Source: Nitrospira sp.
Lineage (GTDB): Bacteria; Nitrospirota; Nitrospiria; Nitrospirales; Nitrospiraceae
Direction of reading: 5' to 3'
Length of the DNA stretch: 52,762 nucleotides
Assembly: GCA_025934915.1 (NCBI GenBank)
Contig: JAICWG010000011.1
Span: 1-52,762, forward strand
Shown here piece after piece: positions 17,461-27,442 of this stretch (its first letter is position 1; each line of letters begins with the position of its first letter). Below the pieces are notes generated by a model that ran no database searches, was not told where the DNA came from, and saw only the letters and a list, made by a program, of their open reading frames with translations. The position numbers and the translations under genes are program-made.

Positions 17461-18537
17461 GTGACTGAATTCGGATTGCGTCTCGCCATCTCCCTGACCC
17501 AGATCGCCGCGGTCATGGGCATCGTGGTCATCACGGTACTCATCCTCACTCTTGCGGAACGAAAAGTCTTGGGCTGGATGCAAGACCGCATGGGTCCGAT
17601 GGAAGTGGGACCCTACGGCATTCTCCAACCGTTTGCAGATGCCATCAAGCTCTTCTTTAAGGAAGACATTATCCCTGCCGGCGCCAACAAGTTCCTTTTT
17701 ACCGTTGCGCCGATTCTTTGTTTAATTCCTGCATTCATCGGATTTGCCGTGATTCCCTGGGGTCCCAACCAGACATTTGAGATCAACGGCATCACCGTCA
17801 GGCCGTTCGTGATCAGCGACATCAATATCGGCATTCTGTACATCTTGGCGTTCGCCTCGCTCGGGGCCTACGGCATCATCCTGGGGGGATGGGCTTCCAA
17901 CAGCAAATACTCGCTGCTCGGCGGTCTACGATCCGCGGCGCAGATCATCAGTTACGAGCTCAACATCGGATTGTCCATTGTCGGCGTGTTGATTTTGAGC
18001 GGGTCCCTCAGCCTTGTGAAAATCACCGACGCCCAGGCCGGAGGCTTTTGGAATTGGTATCTCTTCGCGTTACCGGCCCCGCAAATTTTTGCGTTTGTCG
18101 TCTACGTGATCTCATCGGTGGCTGAAACCAACCGGGTCCCGTTCGATCTACCGGAGGCGGAGAGCGAGCTCGTCGCCGGCTTCTTCACTGAATACAGCGG
18201 CCTCAGATTCGCATTCTTCTTCCTCGCCGAATACGCCAACATGGTGTTAGTGTCCTGTGTCGCCGCCGCGCTGTTTCTCGGCGGATGGAATGCGCCGTAC
18301 CCCGGAACGATTATGACGCTCATCGGTTTGCCGTCCTTGGCCTGGGTCGAGAACATCATGTGGTTTGCGGTCAAGACGTACTCGTTCTTGTTCCTCTTTT
18401 TCTGGCTTCGAGCCACGTTACCGAGACTGCGATACGATCAGTTGATGAGATTCGGCTGGAAGGTGATGCTGCCCATTGCATTGGGTAACATCGTCGTGAC
18501 GTCCCTGGCGGTGTTCTTCTACCAACAGATGAAGTAG
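17461..18537 (+). CDS. nuoH: NADH-quinone oxidoreductase subunit H
   Basis: Membrane subunit linking the quinone chamber to the proton pumps; 358 residues and about eight transmembrane segments. Conserved blocks are AERKVLGWMQDRMGPMEVGP (near 35-54), the quinone-site loop, and ETNRVPFDLPEAESELVAGF with EYSG, whose acidic residues are essential in characterised enzymes. GTG start with GAGGAG 8 bases upstream. Confidence 0.96.
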   Translation: MTEFGLRLAISLTQIAAVMGIVVITVLILTLAERKVLGWMQDRMGPMEVGPYGILQPFADAIKLFFKEDIIPAGANKFLFTVAPILCLIPAFIGFAVIPWGPNQTFEINGITVRPFVISDINIGILYILAFASLGAYGIILGGWASNSKYSLLGGLRSAAQIISYELNIGLSIVGVLILSGSLSLVKITDAQAGGFWNWYLFALPAPQIFAFVVYVISSVAETNRVPFDLPEAESELVAGFFTEYSGLRFAFFFLAEYANMVLVSCVAAALFLGGWNAPYPGTIMTLIGLPSLAWVENIMWFAVKTYSFLFLFFWLRATLPRLRYDQLMRFGWKVMLPIALGNIVVTSLAVFFYQQMK

Positions 18538-18551
18538 CGGACGAGACCTAT

Positions 18552-19118
18552 ATGGCATCTATGGCGACCACCAAGCGTTCGAACCTGTACGAATGGTTCA
18601 AAACGATCACATTCTACGAGATTCTCGTCGGCATGAAGGCGACCTTGTCCCATCTGCTCCATTACCGCCCCGTGACCGTGCAATACCCTCATGAAAAACG
18701 CACACTGCCGGACAATTATCGAGGCATGCTCGCGCTGCTCCGATACGATGATGGAACCGAGAAGTGTGTGGGATGCGATCTCTGTGAAGCAGCCTGTCCG
18801 TCTCGCGTCATTCGGGTCGTCAGCGCCGAAGTGCCTGGTGAACCGACCAAGCGTTACTCTAAAGAATATTACATGGACATGACCCGTTGCTTGTTCTGTG
18901 GGATGTGCGTGGATGCCTGCCCTGTCGATGCGCTGGGCATGACGAGAGAATTCGAGTGGGCGGTATACGACAAGCGCCAGCTTCACCTGAACAAACAACA
19001 ATTGCTCGCAATCGGCGACCGCTCATTTCCAGTCCGCGAAAAACGCCTGGAACTTCAACATCCAAACGTCGCGTTTTTCAACGTGGCATTCAAGCACGTG
19101 CCGCCCAAACCGGACTGA
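18552..19118 (+). CDS. nuoI: NADH-quinone oxidoreductase subunit I
   Basis: Ferredoxin-like subunit with two [4Fe-4S] clusters (N6a, N6b) between NuoG and NuoB. 188 residues. Ligand sets are C72-x2-C75-x2-C78-x3-C82 (CVGCDLCEAAC) and C113-x2-C116-x2-C119-x3-C123 (CLFCGMCVDAC). The ribosome binding site is weak; ATG 18561 is an alternative. Starts 14 bases after nuoH. Confidence 0.96.
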   Translation: MASMATTKRSNLYEWFKTITFYEILVGMKATLSHLLHYRPVTVQYPHEKRTLPDNYRGMLALLRYDDGTEKCVGCDLCEAACPSRVIRVVSAEVPGEPTKRYSKEYYMDMTRCLFCGMCVDACPVDALGMTREFEWAVYDKRQLHLNKQQLLAIGDRSFPVREKRLELQHPNVAFFNVAFKHVPPKPD

Positions 19119-19207
19119 CTCTCACAGAGTCCTCATTGGACGAGCGATGACTGCAACCGCGTAGCGTTAGTCTGGCCTTGATCGCCCGCTAACCCAGGAA
19201 CCGTCTC

Positions 19208-19732
19208 ATGTCGCAGCTGTTTTTTGGATACTTCGCCGGGATGATTGCCCTGACCTCCATGCTGGTGGTCGCGCTGAGAAACCCCGTCTACAGCGCGCTT
19301 TCCTTACTCGTCATGTTTTTCCACGTCGCTGGGCTCTTCATCACGCTTCATGCCGAATTCCTTGCCGCCGTGCAGATTATCGTCTATGCCGGAGCCATTC
19401 TCGTGCTGTATCTGTTCGTCGTCATGATACTCAACGTCAAGCAGGACGACCGTTATCATAGTCAATGGCGGATCGCGGGATTTGTCTGTGTCCCGCTGCT
19501 GATCGAGTCCATCGTGCTGCTCTCCGGCGGAGCGGGAGCGACCGATCCTGGCAGTCGATCGCTCCAGTCCGAACCGCATGATGCCATCACCACCGACAAT
19601 ACGTTGGCCATCGGCAAGATACTTTTTTCAACCTACTTATTCCCCTTCGAAGTGGCCTCCTTGGTTCTCTTGGTGGCCATGATCGGCGCCATCGTCCTCG
19701 CGAAACGCGACATCGGCGGAAACGACACGTAA
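19208..19732 (+). CDS. nuoJ: NADH-quinone oxidoreductase subunit J
   Basis: Membrane subunit of 174 residues with five predicted hydrophobic segments. The block AGAILVLYLFVVMIL with preceding AEFLAAVQIIVYAG is the NuoJ hallmark and holds the pi-bulge helix used in proton translocation. An 89-base spacer separates it from nuoI; no clear signal was seen there. Confidence 0.94.
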   Translation: MSQLFFGYFAGMIALTSMLVVALRNPVYSALSLLVMFFHVAGLFITLHAEFLAAVQIIVYAGAILVLYLFVVMILNVKQDDRYHSQWRIAGFVCVPLLIESIVLLSGGAGATDPGSRSLQSEPHDAITTDNTLAIGKILFSTYLFPFEVASLVLLVAMIGAIVLAKRDIGGNDT

Positions 19733-19758
19733 CACATGACATACACGGCGGTTGACGC

Positions 19759-20064
19759 ATGACCATCCCCATCTCCTACTATCTCATCTTGAGCGCCATC
19801 GTCTTCCTGACAGGCGTTGTGGGCGTGCTCATCCGGCGTAATATCATCGCCATTCTGCTGTCGGTGGAGCTGATGCTGAACGCGACCAACATTAACTTTG
19901 TCGCGTTTTCCGACCACCTTCAAGATCTCGGCGGTCAAGTATTCGTCTTTTTTGCTCTCACGGTGGCCGCTGCGGAGGTCGCAGTCGGACTGGCGATCAT
20001 CATCGCCCTGCACCGATCCAGATCCACGATCAACGTAGAAGAATTCAACCTGTTGAAATGGTAA
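19759..20064 (+). CDS. nuoK: NADH-quinone oxidoreductase subunit K
   Basis: Three-helix membrane subunit of 101 residues. Two buried glutamates are visible, one in [12 protein letters not shown] and one in [12 protein letters not shown], both characteristic of NuoK/MrpC proton channels. The start lies in a short TTGACGCATGACC sequence much like the one in front of uvrC. Confidence 0.95.
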   Translation: MTIPISYYLILSAIVFLTGVVGVLIRRNIIAILLSVELMLNATNINFVAFSDHLQDLGGQVFVFFALTVAAAEVAVGLAIIIALHRSRSTINVEEFNLLKW

Positions 20065-20084
20065 TCAACTCGCAGATGGTTTAT

Positions 20085-20148
20085 AGCGAATGGCGAATGG
20101 CACGGACAGAAGTACGAAGCTCGTGCTATCAGCCATCGGCTATCCGCT
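20085..20148. repeat. Degenerate heptamer array and imperfect inverted repeat, nuoK-nuoL spacer
   Basis: AGCGAATGGCGAATGGC (20085-20101, AATGGCG-type 7-base units) is an imperfect inverted repeat of GCCATCGGCTATCCGCT (20132-20148), 13 of 17 positions pairing. Sits between nuoK and nuoL and could form a hairpin in the transcript. Confidence 0.5.
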
Positions 20149-20157
20149 CCTGAACTT

Positions 20158-22056
20158 ATGCTGTACGCCCTCATCCCACTCCTTCCGTTGGCCGCCTTTC
20201 TCGTCCTAGGTCTGGCCGGCTGGCTCATTAAAGACCGCGCCCACCTTGTCGCGGTTCCGGCGGTCGTATTGTCGCTCGTCTTGTCGGTGGCGGCCTTTTT
20301 AGAAGTGGCCGTGTCCGGCTCCGTCATTTCGGTTCCGCTGTATACCTGGCTGACATCCGGGAGTCTCGACATTCACATCGGTCTCCATATCGACCGGTTG
20401 ACCACCGTTATGCTCCTGCTGGTCACCGGTGTGAGCTCGCTCGTACACGTCTATACGATCGGCTACATGCACGGCGAGCCAGGCTATGCCCGTTTCTTCA
20501 GCTACATCGCCCTGTTCACGTTTTCCATGTTGATGTTGGTATTAGCCGATAACCTGCTGCAGCTCTTCGTGTTCTGGGAAGCCGTGGGGCTGTGCTCCTA
20601 TCTGCTGATCGGCCATTGGTACGAACGGGCTTCCGCCTGTGCGGCGGCGACCAAAGCCTTTATCGTCAATCGCGTGGGCGACTTTGGATTCATGCTGGGT
20701 CTTCTGCTCGTCTGGTATCACTTCGGCTCGCTGAACTACCTCGACATCTTTCCTGTCCTCCATGAGACGGCTGATGTGACGATGAACATCCTCGGCCCTT
20801 TTGGGGGAACTTGGGAGGTTTCGGTATTCACGCTGATCGGACTTCTCCTGTTTACCGGCGCGGTGGGTAAATCGGCACAAGTTCCGCTTCACGTCTGGCT
20901 GCCTGACGCGATGGAAGGACCCACACCGATCTCAGCCCTCATTCACGCCGCCACGATGGTCACAGCCGGAGTCTTCATGGTGGCGCGTCTCGCTCCGATC
21001 TATAACCTTTCTCCAACCGCGATGAGCGTAGTCGCGATTACAGGCGCGGCGACGATGGTCCTCGGCGCCACGATTGCGTTGACTCAAACCGACATCAAAC
21101 GGGTCGTCGCGTATTCGACGGTCAGTCAGCTCGGCTACATGGTCATGGCTTGCGGGCTTGGAGCCTACGCCTCCGGCATGTACCACTTGCTCACACATGG
21201 CGCCTTCAAAGCCCTGCTGTTCTTGGGCTGTGGCTCCGTGATCATTGCCCTGCACCATGAGCAAGACATGCGACATATGGGCGGGCTGAAAGATAAGTTG
21301 CCGATCACCTACTGGACATTCGTCGTCGGCTCGCTGGCACTCGCCGGCTTTCCACTCACGGCAGGATTTTTCAGCAAGGATGATATTCTGGTGTCCGCTT
21401 GGTCGTCCGGCTCTCTCGGTCAAATCCTAACAGTCTTCGGCTTGCTGACGGCTCTCCTGACAGCCTTCTACAGCTTCCGGCTTGTGTTTGTGACTTTTTG
21501 GGGTCCTTCGCGTGTCGATCCGCGCCACGCAGCCCATGTTCATGAGCCGTCACAGACGATGACGACGCCGCTCCTGATTCTCGCGTTGTTCAGCATTCTG
21601 ACGGGCTATCTCGGCATCCCATCCTTCCTCGAGCCGGTGTTTTCAAGCGGGCGCGACGCGGCTGCTCATCATGGCTCGGATGGGCTCATGATTATGGCCG
21701 CGGCGACAGCGATGGGTCTGATCGGCATCGCCGCCGCCTATTATGTGTATGTGCTCAACCCGAATCTCCCGGAGCGTTTAGCCCGACAGTTAGGTAGCCT
21801 GTATCGCGGCTCGTTGAACAAATGGTATGTGGATGAAGCCTATGATCGCCTGTTCGTCAGACCGACGTGTATAGCCGCTTCAGAGCTATGGAAGCGAGTC
21901 GACGTCAATCTCATCGACGGAGCGGTCAACGGCATCGCGCGTGGTGTTGCGTGGAGCGGATGGTTGTTGAGACTGATCCAGAGCGGACAGGCCCAGCACT
22001 ATGCGTTGGCCATGGCGGTAGGGATCGTTATTTTGACGGCGTACCTTCTTCTTTGA
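20158..22056 (+). CDS. nuoL: NADH-quinone oxidoreductase subunit L
   Basis: Antiporter-like proton-pumping subunit at the far end of the membrane arm, 632 residues with about 14-16 transmembrane helices. Key blocks are FWEAVGLCSYLLIG (pump Glu in TM5), KSAQVPLHVWLPDAMEGPTPISALIHAATMV (conserved Lys and His) and LTQTDIKRVVAYSTVSQLGYM. The C-terminal amphipathic lateral helix region is present (about 520-632). Normal length. Confidence 0.96.
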   Translation: MLYALIPLLPLAAFLVLGLAGWLIKDRAHLVAVPAVVLSLVLSVAAFLEVAVSGSVISVPLYTWLTSGSLDIHIGLHIDRLTTVMLLLVTGVSSLVHVYTIGYMHGEPGYARFFSYIALFTFSMLMLVLADNLLQLFVFWEAVGLCSYLLIGHWYERASACAAATKAFIVNRVGDFGFMLGLLLVWYHFGSLNYLDIFPVLHETADVTMNILGPFGGTWEVSVFTLIGLLLFTGAVGKSAQVPLHVWLPDAMEGPTPISALIHAATMVTAGVFMVARLAPIYNLSPTAMSVVAITGAATMVLGATIALTQTDIKRVVAYSTVSQLGYMVMACGLGAYASGMYHLLTHGAFKALLFLGCGSVIIALHHEQDMRHMGGLKDKLPITYWTFVVGSLALAGFPLTAGFFSKDDILVSAWSSGSLGQILTVFGLLTALLTAFYSFRLVFVTFWGPSRVDPRHAAHVHEPSQTMTTPLLILALFSILTGYLGIPSFLEPVFSSGRDAAAHHGSDGLMIMAAATAMGLIGIAAAYYVYVLNPNLPERLARQLGSLYRGSLNKWYVDEAYDRLFVRPTCIAASELWKRVDVNLIDGAVNGIARGVAWSGWLLRLIQSGQAQHYALAMAVGIVILTAYLLL

Positions 22057-22139
22057 AGGGCAGGAAACACTGTGGCGCACGAGCAGGTGGATATCAGCAT
22101 GGTGTTGTTCACTCGTAATTGTTCGTTACGGGAACTCCG

Positions 22140-23822
22140 ATGACCGGCTTTCCTTGGCTGACGGCACTGATCTTTCTCCCGCTGATCGGAGCAGTTGCGG
22201 TCCTTTGCGTGAAGGACACCTCGGCTCGGCTCATCGCTCTCGCCGTCGCCGTGACCGACCTCCTGATCTCGCTCCCGCTCTGGTGGATGTTCGATGTCTC
22301 CTCCGGCCACATGCAGTTCATGGAATCGGCAGTGTGGATCTCGTCGCCGCCGATCAATTATCGGCTGGGCCTCGATGGCATCAGCCTCCCGCTGGTCCTC
22401 ATGACGACGGTTCTGATGCCGCTCTGCATCCTGATTTCTTGGCGCTCCATCGAATCGAGAGTCCAGAGCTTCATGGCCATGCTGCTGATCATGGAAGGCG
22501 CCATGATCGGCGTGTTCTCGGCCTTGGATTTTGTGCTGTTCTATGTGTTTTGGGAAGCGATGCTGATCCCGATGTATCTTTTGATCGGAGTCTGGGGCGG
22601 GCCGAATCGTCTCTATGCCGCGATCAAGTTTTTCCTCTATACGCTCACCGGCAGTGTCCTGCTGCTGGTCGCGATTTTGGTGCTGTATTTCCAGGGCGGC
22701 CATACATTCGACATTCTTCAATTGAGCCAAGGCACCTATTCCAAGTCGCTGCAATTCTGGCTCTTCCTGGCGCTCTTCGCCGCATTCGCCGTCAAGGTCC
22801 CCATGTTCCCCTTCCATACCTGGTTGCCGGACGCGCACGTGGAAGCGCCGACGGCAGGCAGCGTGATTCTTGCCAGCATCTTGCTCAAGATGGGCACCTA
22901 TGGATTCGTGCGCTTCAGCTTGCCGATGTTGCCGGACGCCTCTCAAGCATTTACACCGCTGATGGTGGTTCTCTCGATTATCGCCATCATTTATGGCGCG
23001 TACATGGCGTTGGCTCAGGCTGATCTGAAAAAGCTCATCGCCTATTCGAGCGTGAGCCACATGGGGTTCGTCACGCTCGGCCTGTTCATGTTTAATATTC
23101 AAGGAATCGAAGGCGCCGTGATGCAGATGGTGAATCACGGCATCACGACCGGGGGGCTCTTCCTCTGCGTGGGGATGATTTACGAACGCACCCACAGCCG
23201 ACAGATCGCGGACAATATCGGGCTGACCAAGCCGATGCCACGGTATGCGACGTTCCTGGTCATTTTTGCATTGTCTTCGTTGGGATTGCCCGGCACGAAC
23301 AGTTTTGTCGGGGAGTTTATGATTCTGATAGGCACCTTCCTCTGGAGCAAGATCGCCACAGCCTTCGCCTCATTGGGAATCATCCTCGCCGCCGCCTACA
23401 TGCTCTGGATGGTTCAACGTGTCGCGTTCGGCGTGCCGGCTCCGCACATGCTGCCGAAACTACGTGATGTCAACCTGCGCGAGGCGGTGACCCTGGTGCC
23501 GCTCGTCGTATTGATCTTTGCGATCGGGTTGTTCCCGAACCCCATCCTGACCCGCATGCACCCAAGCGTCGAGAAGGTCATCGCTCGCGTCTTTCCGTCG
23601 GCTCCGGAGCAGGTTTCACCCGTCAGTCGGGTTGACCCATTCCTTCCATCTGTGGAGGACACAGCCTCGACAACCGACCTTGTGTTCGATCAAGGGACGA
23701 ACAATGCTGCACAGGGGCTCGTCTCACCACGAAGCCAAGGTCCTCGCACGCCTCGCAGACTCGTCGATGCGGGCGGCGAAGGAGGCTTCACGAGTTCCGA
23801 GGCGGAGGCCAGATCGCGATGA
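22140..23822 (+). CDS. nuoM: NADH-quinone oxidoreductase subunit M
   Basis: Antiporter-like proton-pumping subunit. FWEAMLIPMYLLIG has the TM5 Glu, and KVPMFPFHTWLPDAHVEAPTAGSV and LKKLIAYSSVSHMGF are the usual lysine-bearing helices. ATG 22140 (MTGFPWLTALIF) preceded by GGGAAC fits the family start better than an in-frame TTG at 22119. The homology ends near residue 485 (RMHPSVEKVI). An unusual Pro/Ser/Arg-rich tail of about 70 residues follows and overlaps nuoN by 4 bases. Confidence 0.95.
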   Translation: MTGFPWLTALIFLPLIGAVAVLCVKDTSARLIALAVAVTDLLISLPLWWMFDVSSGHMQFMESAVWISSPPINYRLGLDGISLPLVLMTTVLMPLCILISWRSIESRVQSFMAMLLIMEGAMIGVFSALDFVLFYVFWEAMLIPMYLLIGVWGGPNRLYAAIKFFLYTLTGSVLLLVAILVLYFQGGHTFDILQLSQGTYSKSLQFWLFLALFAAFAVKVPMFPFHTWLPDAHVEAPTAGSVILASILLKMGTYGFVRFSLPMLPDASQAFTPLMVVLSIIAIIYGAYMALAQADLKKLIAYSSVSHMGFVTLGLFMFNIQGIEGAVMQMVNHGITTGGLFLCVGMIYERTHSRQIADNIGLTKPMPRYATFLVIFALSSLGLPGTNSFVGEFMILIGTFLWSKIATAFASLGIILAAAYMLWMVQRVAFGVPAPHMLPKLRDVNLREAVTLVPLVVLIFAIGLFPNPILTRMHPSVEKVIARVFPSAPEQVSPVSRVDPFLPSVEDTASTTDLVFDQGTNNAAQGLVSPRSQGPRTPRRLVDAGGEGGFTSSEAEARSR

Positions 23823-25285
23823 CCTTCTCTGTCGGAGACCTGTTCCTCATTCTGCCGGAGCTGTTGGTCATCACCGCTGCCTGCATCGTGTTTGTGCTCG
23901 ATCCGGTGCTGCGCCCATCCGACAAAGATGGGCTGGTATGGCTGAGTCTGGGAACACTTGCCATTTGCATGGGCTTGACGGCCTCGCAGATGCGAGCTCC
24001 TGTCGAGGTGTTTAACGGGCTGGTGGTCATCGACGCCTATGGAGCCTTTTGGAAACTGCTGCTCTACTTTGTCACCGGCCTCACGATTCTCCTTTCGCAT
24101 TCGTACCTCAAGGAAGAGCGGCTGTACTTCGGCGAATACTATGGCTTTGTCCTGCTCGCCCTCTCAGGGATGATGGTGATGGTCTCGGCAGCCGACTTGC
24201 TGACGATCTATCTCGGTACTGAACTCATGTCTCTCTCGCTCTACGTGATGGTGGGACTGAAGCGATCGGAACCTCGTTCGCTCGAAGCGTCGGCAAAATA
24301 CTTCGTACTGGGCGCGTTTTCATCCGGCATCCTCTTGTACGGCATCTCACTCCTCTACGGTGCGACCGGAAGCACCAGGCTTCCGGCCATTGCCGCAGCG
24401 ATCGCGGGACAGAGCCTGGACGATCCCTTGCTAATGTTCGCGACAATCCTATTGGCGGTCGGATTCGGGTTCAATCTCGCCGTCGTGCCGTTTCATATGT
24501 GGACGCCGGACGTCTATCAAGGCGCCCCAACCTCGGTCACTGCTTTCATGGCCGTGGCCTCCAAAGCCGCCAGCTTCGGCGCGTTCCTCCGGGTATTTAT
24601 TGAAGGGCTCGGCGGCTTGAAGGCCAACTGGTCCGCCATTTTCCTCCTGCTCTGCCTCGCTACCCTGGTGTTGGGAAATGTCGTGGCATTGGTGCAGACG
24701 AATATCAAGCGGATGCTCGCCTATTCGAGTATTGCCCATGCTGGCTATGCCTTGATCGGCGTGGTGGCTGCCGGACGGTTAGAAAACTCTTTGGGTATCG
24801 CAAGCGTGTTGCTCTATCTTGCGCTCTACACCTTCATGACCTTCGGCGCATTCGCCATCGCCGCCATGCTGCGCAAAGACGGCATTGAGGGAGATGAGAT
24901 CCAGGACTTCACCGGTTTGTCCAAACGTCAGCCAGTGGCGGCGTTACTCATGCTGATCTTCATGGTCTCCTTGGCGGGCATTCCTCCCACTGCGGGGTTT
25001 ATCGGAAAATTCTACGTGTTTATGTCGGCCGTGGAAGCCGGTATGACGTGGCTGGCGGTCATCGCGCTGATTTTTGCCGCCGTGTCGGCCTATTACTATC
25101 TCCGAGTGGTGATGGTCATGTACATGCGTGAGCCGAGTGACGTCGCCGATGGCGCTCCTCAGCTGGTCATGTCTCCGACTCTCTCCATCGTGCTGGCCTG
25201 CGCGGTGGCTGGAGTGGTGATCTTCGGGATCTATCCCAATCCGCTCGTGCAGCTCGCCATGCAGGCGGTGCTGACGTTAAAATGA
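23819..25285 (+). CDS. nuoN: NADH-quinone oxidoreductase subunit N
   Basis: Third antiporter-like pump subunit, 488 residues. ELMSLSLYVMVGLKR contains the TM5 Glu and conserved Lys region, VVPFHMWTPDVYQGAPTSVTAF is the second lysine block, and NIKRMLAYSSIAHAGY the third. ATG overlaps the nuoM stop, indicating coupled translation. Last gene of the nuo operon; only 24 bases separate it from the next gene, which may be co-transcribed. Confidence 0.96.
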   Translation: MTFSVGDLFLILPELLVITAACIVFVLDPVLRPSDKDGLVWLSLGTLAICMGLTASQMRAPVEVFNGLVVIDAYGAFWKLLLYFVTGLTILLSHSYLKEERLYFGEYYGFVLLALSGMMVMVSAADLLTIYLGTELMSLSLYVMVGLKRSEPRSLEASAKYFVLGAFSSGILLYGISLLYGATGSTRLPAIAAAIAGQSLDDPLLMFATILLAVGFGFNLAVVPFHMWTPDVYQGAPTSVTAFMAVASKAASFGAFLRVFIEGLGGLKANWSAIFLLLCLATLVLGNVVALVQTNIKRMLAYSSIAHAGYALIGVVAAGRLENSLGIASVLLYLALYTFMTFGAFAIAAMLRKDGIEGDEIQDFTGLSKRQPVAALLMLIFMVSLAGIPPTAGFIGKFYVFMSAVEAGMTWLAVIALIFAAVSAYYYLRVVMVMYMREPSDVADGAPQLVMSPTLSIVLACAVAGVVIFGIYPNPLVQLAMQAVLTLK

Positions 25286-25309
25286 GAAAGCCGTGTGTTG
25301 CCCATACGC

Positions 25310-26170
25310 ATGCGGAACCTCATGAATGTCCTCCGCTTCCTTCTTGACGTCCTGAAGACCTTTTTACAGCAGGGCTGCGCCAGCCTTGCCGCATCGTTGG
25401 CCTTTTTCTCACTGCTCTCCCTCTTTCCCCTCGCGTTTCTTCTCTTGTATGGAGTGAGCTTCTTCGTCAGCCAGGATGTCATCGGCGAACAGTTCATGCT
25501 GAGTTTCCTCAAAGAATTTTTGCCGTCGTTGGGCGAACGGCTGGTTGAAGAGCTCCATCGGATCAGTGTGTTGGAGGGTGTGCGATGGCTGGTATTTTTG
25601 TCGTTTTTCTGGTTCGGAGGGCTCGTCTTTTATGAGTTGGACTATACCCTCAACGTGGTCTTCGAGAGCACGCATCAGCGACATCCGCTGATTTCAACGG
25701 CGATCTCCATCGCGTTGGTCGGATCGACAGGACTTCTGCTGCTTATGGCGTACGTCGGCACGCAAACCATCGCCTTTTTAACCGACTACGCACCCAGGTT
25801 CTGGGGGCTCGATCTCGTCGCCCTGGCCGCGCATGATTTTCATCTGGCCTACACGCTGCCCTTTACCCTCGCATTCCTGGCGGTCAGCCTGTTGTACCGC
25901 CTTGTTCCTCGCCGCCGTCCACGGTGGCGAGCCGCAATGGCCGGAGCATTGATCTTCAGCTTGCTCTGGGTCGAAGCCAAGTTGTTGTTCGTCAGCTATA
26001 GCGAGTATGCCACGGTCTACGCTCGGCTCTATGGATCGTTGCTGGAAGTCGTCCTCTTGCTGCTGTGGGTCTATTATTCCGCCGGGCTCTTCCTCTTCGG
26101 CGGCATCATTACCTACAAGTTACAACAGCTCGCCCGCTCGTCGCATAAAATGTCGGCTGATGGTGCTTAG
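25310..26170 (+). CDS. YihY/UPF0761 family inner-membrane protein
   Basis: An integral membrane protein of about 286 residues with six hydrophobic segments. SLAASLAFFSLLSLFPLAFLLLYG near the N-terminus and the C-terminal block EVVLLLLWVYYSAGLFLFGGIITY are typical of the YihY (formerly annotated ribonuclease BN) family. The molecular role of the family is not established. Start uncertain: GTG 25295, ATG 25310 and ATG 25322 are all in frame and none has a good ribosome binding site. Its 3' end faces the protease gene (convergent, 41-base gap). Confidence 0.85.
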   Translation: MRNLMNVLRFLLDVLKTFLQQGCASLAASLAFFSLLSLFPLAFLLLYGVSFFVSQDVIGEQFMLSFLKEFLPSLGERLVEELHRISVLEGVRWLVFLSFFWFGGLVFYELDYTLNVVFESTHQRHPLISTAISIALVGSTGLLLLMAYVGTQTIAFLTDYAPRFWGLDLVALAAHDFHLAYTLPFTLAFLAVSLLYRLVPRRRPRWRAAMAGALIFSLLWVEAKLLFVSYSEYATVYARLYGSLLEVVLLLLWVYYSAGLFLFGGIITYKLQQLARSSHKMSADGA

Positions 26171-26211
26171 CAAAGATGTTGGAGCGGGTGACAGACGGCG
26201 AGTGCCGCGAC

Positions 26212-27372
26212 TCAGCGGCCGGAAGAGCTACGTAGCTGAAGAAAATGCACGATGGCTGAATGGGTAACGAGTCCGATAATGTCCTCGTCCTGCATGACGA
26301 CTAATCGATCCCATCCTTCACGGGCCATGCGCTCCATCGCATGGATCACAGGAATGTCCGGCTCAATCACTAACGATTCCGAACGTGGGCGCATCACCTG
26401 CTCGACCCGGCGCCAGGGCCACAACGACGGCGACACGTTCTGAATTTCCAACACGGTGATGAGTCCCACCAGTCGGCCATCTTCTAACACCGAAAAACCG
26501 CCGTAGCCATAGGACTGGAAGTACTGGTTCACCGCCTCATCCAGCGTGCAATGCGATGGGATTGAGATGACCGTCGTCACCATTAAGTCCCGAATAGGGA
26601 CCGTCGCCAGTGACTGACGTACGGCGGCTTGGCGACGACTCGCCAGAGCCGCGACGAAGAGAAACATGCCGATGACGAGAATCCACCCGCCGTTCGATGC
26701 CATTGCTGCAGGCAGTCCGCCGCTCACGGCTCCGTACATGACGACAAGGCCGACCAGCCCGAGCATTATTCCAAACGCCAGGCCGACTACCGCGGCTTGC
26801 TTGGTCGCCCGATAAAAATCGTTTCCCCATGCCCATAATCCCGCCCGCAACACCCGCCCACCGTCCAGCGGAAAACCTGGAATCATATTGAAGAGCCCGA
26901 GTTGCATATTGACGAAGCCCAGCAAGGCCCCGAGCATGATCCACCCCTGGAGGCCATGTTGTCGTTGAATCGCCTCGGCCAGCTCCACAAAGACAAAGCA
27001 GAGGCCGCCGATTACAAAACTGACCGCCGGCCCGGCCAACGCAATGAGGAATTCCGCAAGAGGTGTCGGGGCTTCCTTCCGCATGTGCGCCACACCACCG
27101 AAAATAAACAACGTGATCTTTTCAATCGGGATGCGATAGTGCAACGCGACGTAGGAATGGCCGAGCTCATGCAAGAGCACGGAGAGGAATAACAGCACCG
27201 CTGCGAGGCCGCCCATTGCCCAATAACGCTCGGGAGTGAGCCCGGGCAAACTTTCCGGCAGATATCCGGTTGAGAGAGTCCAGGTGACCAGGAGAAAGAC
27301 CAGAAACCATGAGGCATGGATGCGGATCGGAATTCCCAACGCTCGGCCGATTTCCCATGAAGGTACGCGCAT
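26212..27372 (-). CDS. Site-2-type (M50) zinc metalloprotease with two CBS domains
   Basis: Rhomboid-like intramembrane protease of 386 residues. The zinc motif H68-E-L-G-H72 lies in a membrane helix, and the third ligand Asp170 is in FNMIPGFPLDGGRVLR. About six transmembrane segments cover residues 15-245. CBS domains follow (about 265-320 and 328-380; IRDLMVTTVISIP, VEQVMRPRS) and would sense adenine nucleotides or regulate access. Members act in regulated intramembrane proteolysis of anti-sigma or membrane regulators; the substrate is unknown here. Divergent from the deacetylase gene. Confidence 0.9.
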   Translation of the reverse strand: MRVPSWEIGRALGIPIRIHASWFLVFLLVTWTLSTGYLPESLPGLTPERYWAMGGLAAVLLFLSVLLHELGHSYVALHYRIPIEKITLFIFGGVAHMRKEAPTPLAEFLIALAGPAVSFVIGGLCFVFVELAEAIQRQHGLQGWIMLGALLGFVNMQLGLFNMIPGFPLDGGRVLRAGLWAWGNDFYRATKQAAVVGLAFGIMLGLVGLVVMYGAVSGGLPAAMASNGGWILVIGMFLFVAALASRRQAAVRQSLATVPIRDLMVTTVISIPSHCTLDEAVNQYFQSYGYGGFSVLEDGRLVGLITVLEIQNVSPSLWPWRRVEQVMRPRSESLVIEPDIPVIHAMERMAREGWDRLVVMQDEDIIGLVTHSAIVHFLQLRSSSGR

Positions 27373-27442
27373 AGGCCATACCGTAACAGCCGAATACGTA
27401 AACGGTCAATTCTTCGCCACCGGTTCAGGTATACTGGCCCAT

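Noticed and set aside
21999..23195. Long open frame on the minus strand opposite nuoM
   Set aside because: It is a shadow of the conserved NuoM coding sequence with His/Glu/Arg-rich nonsense composition.
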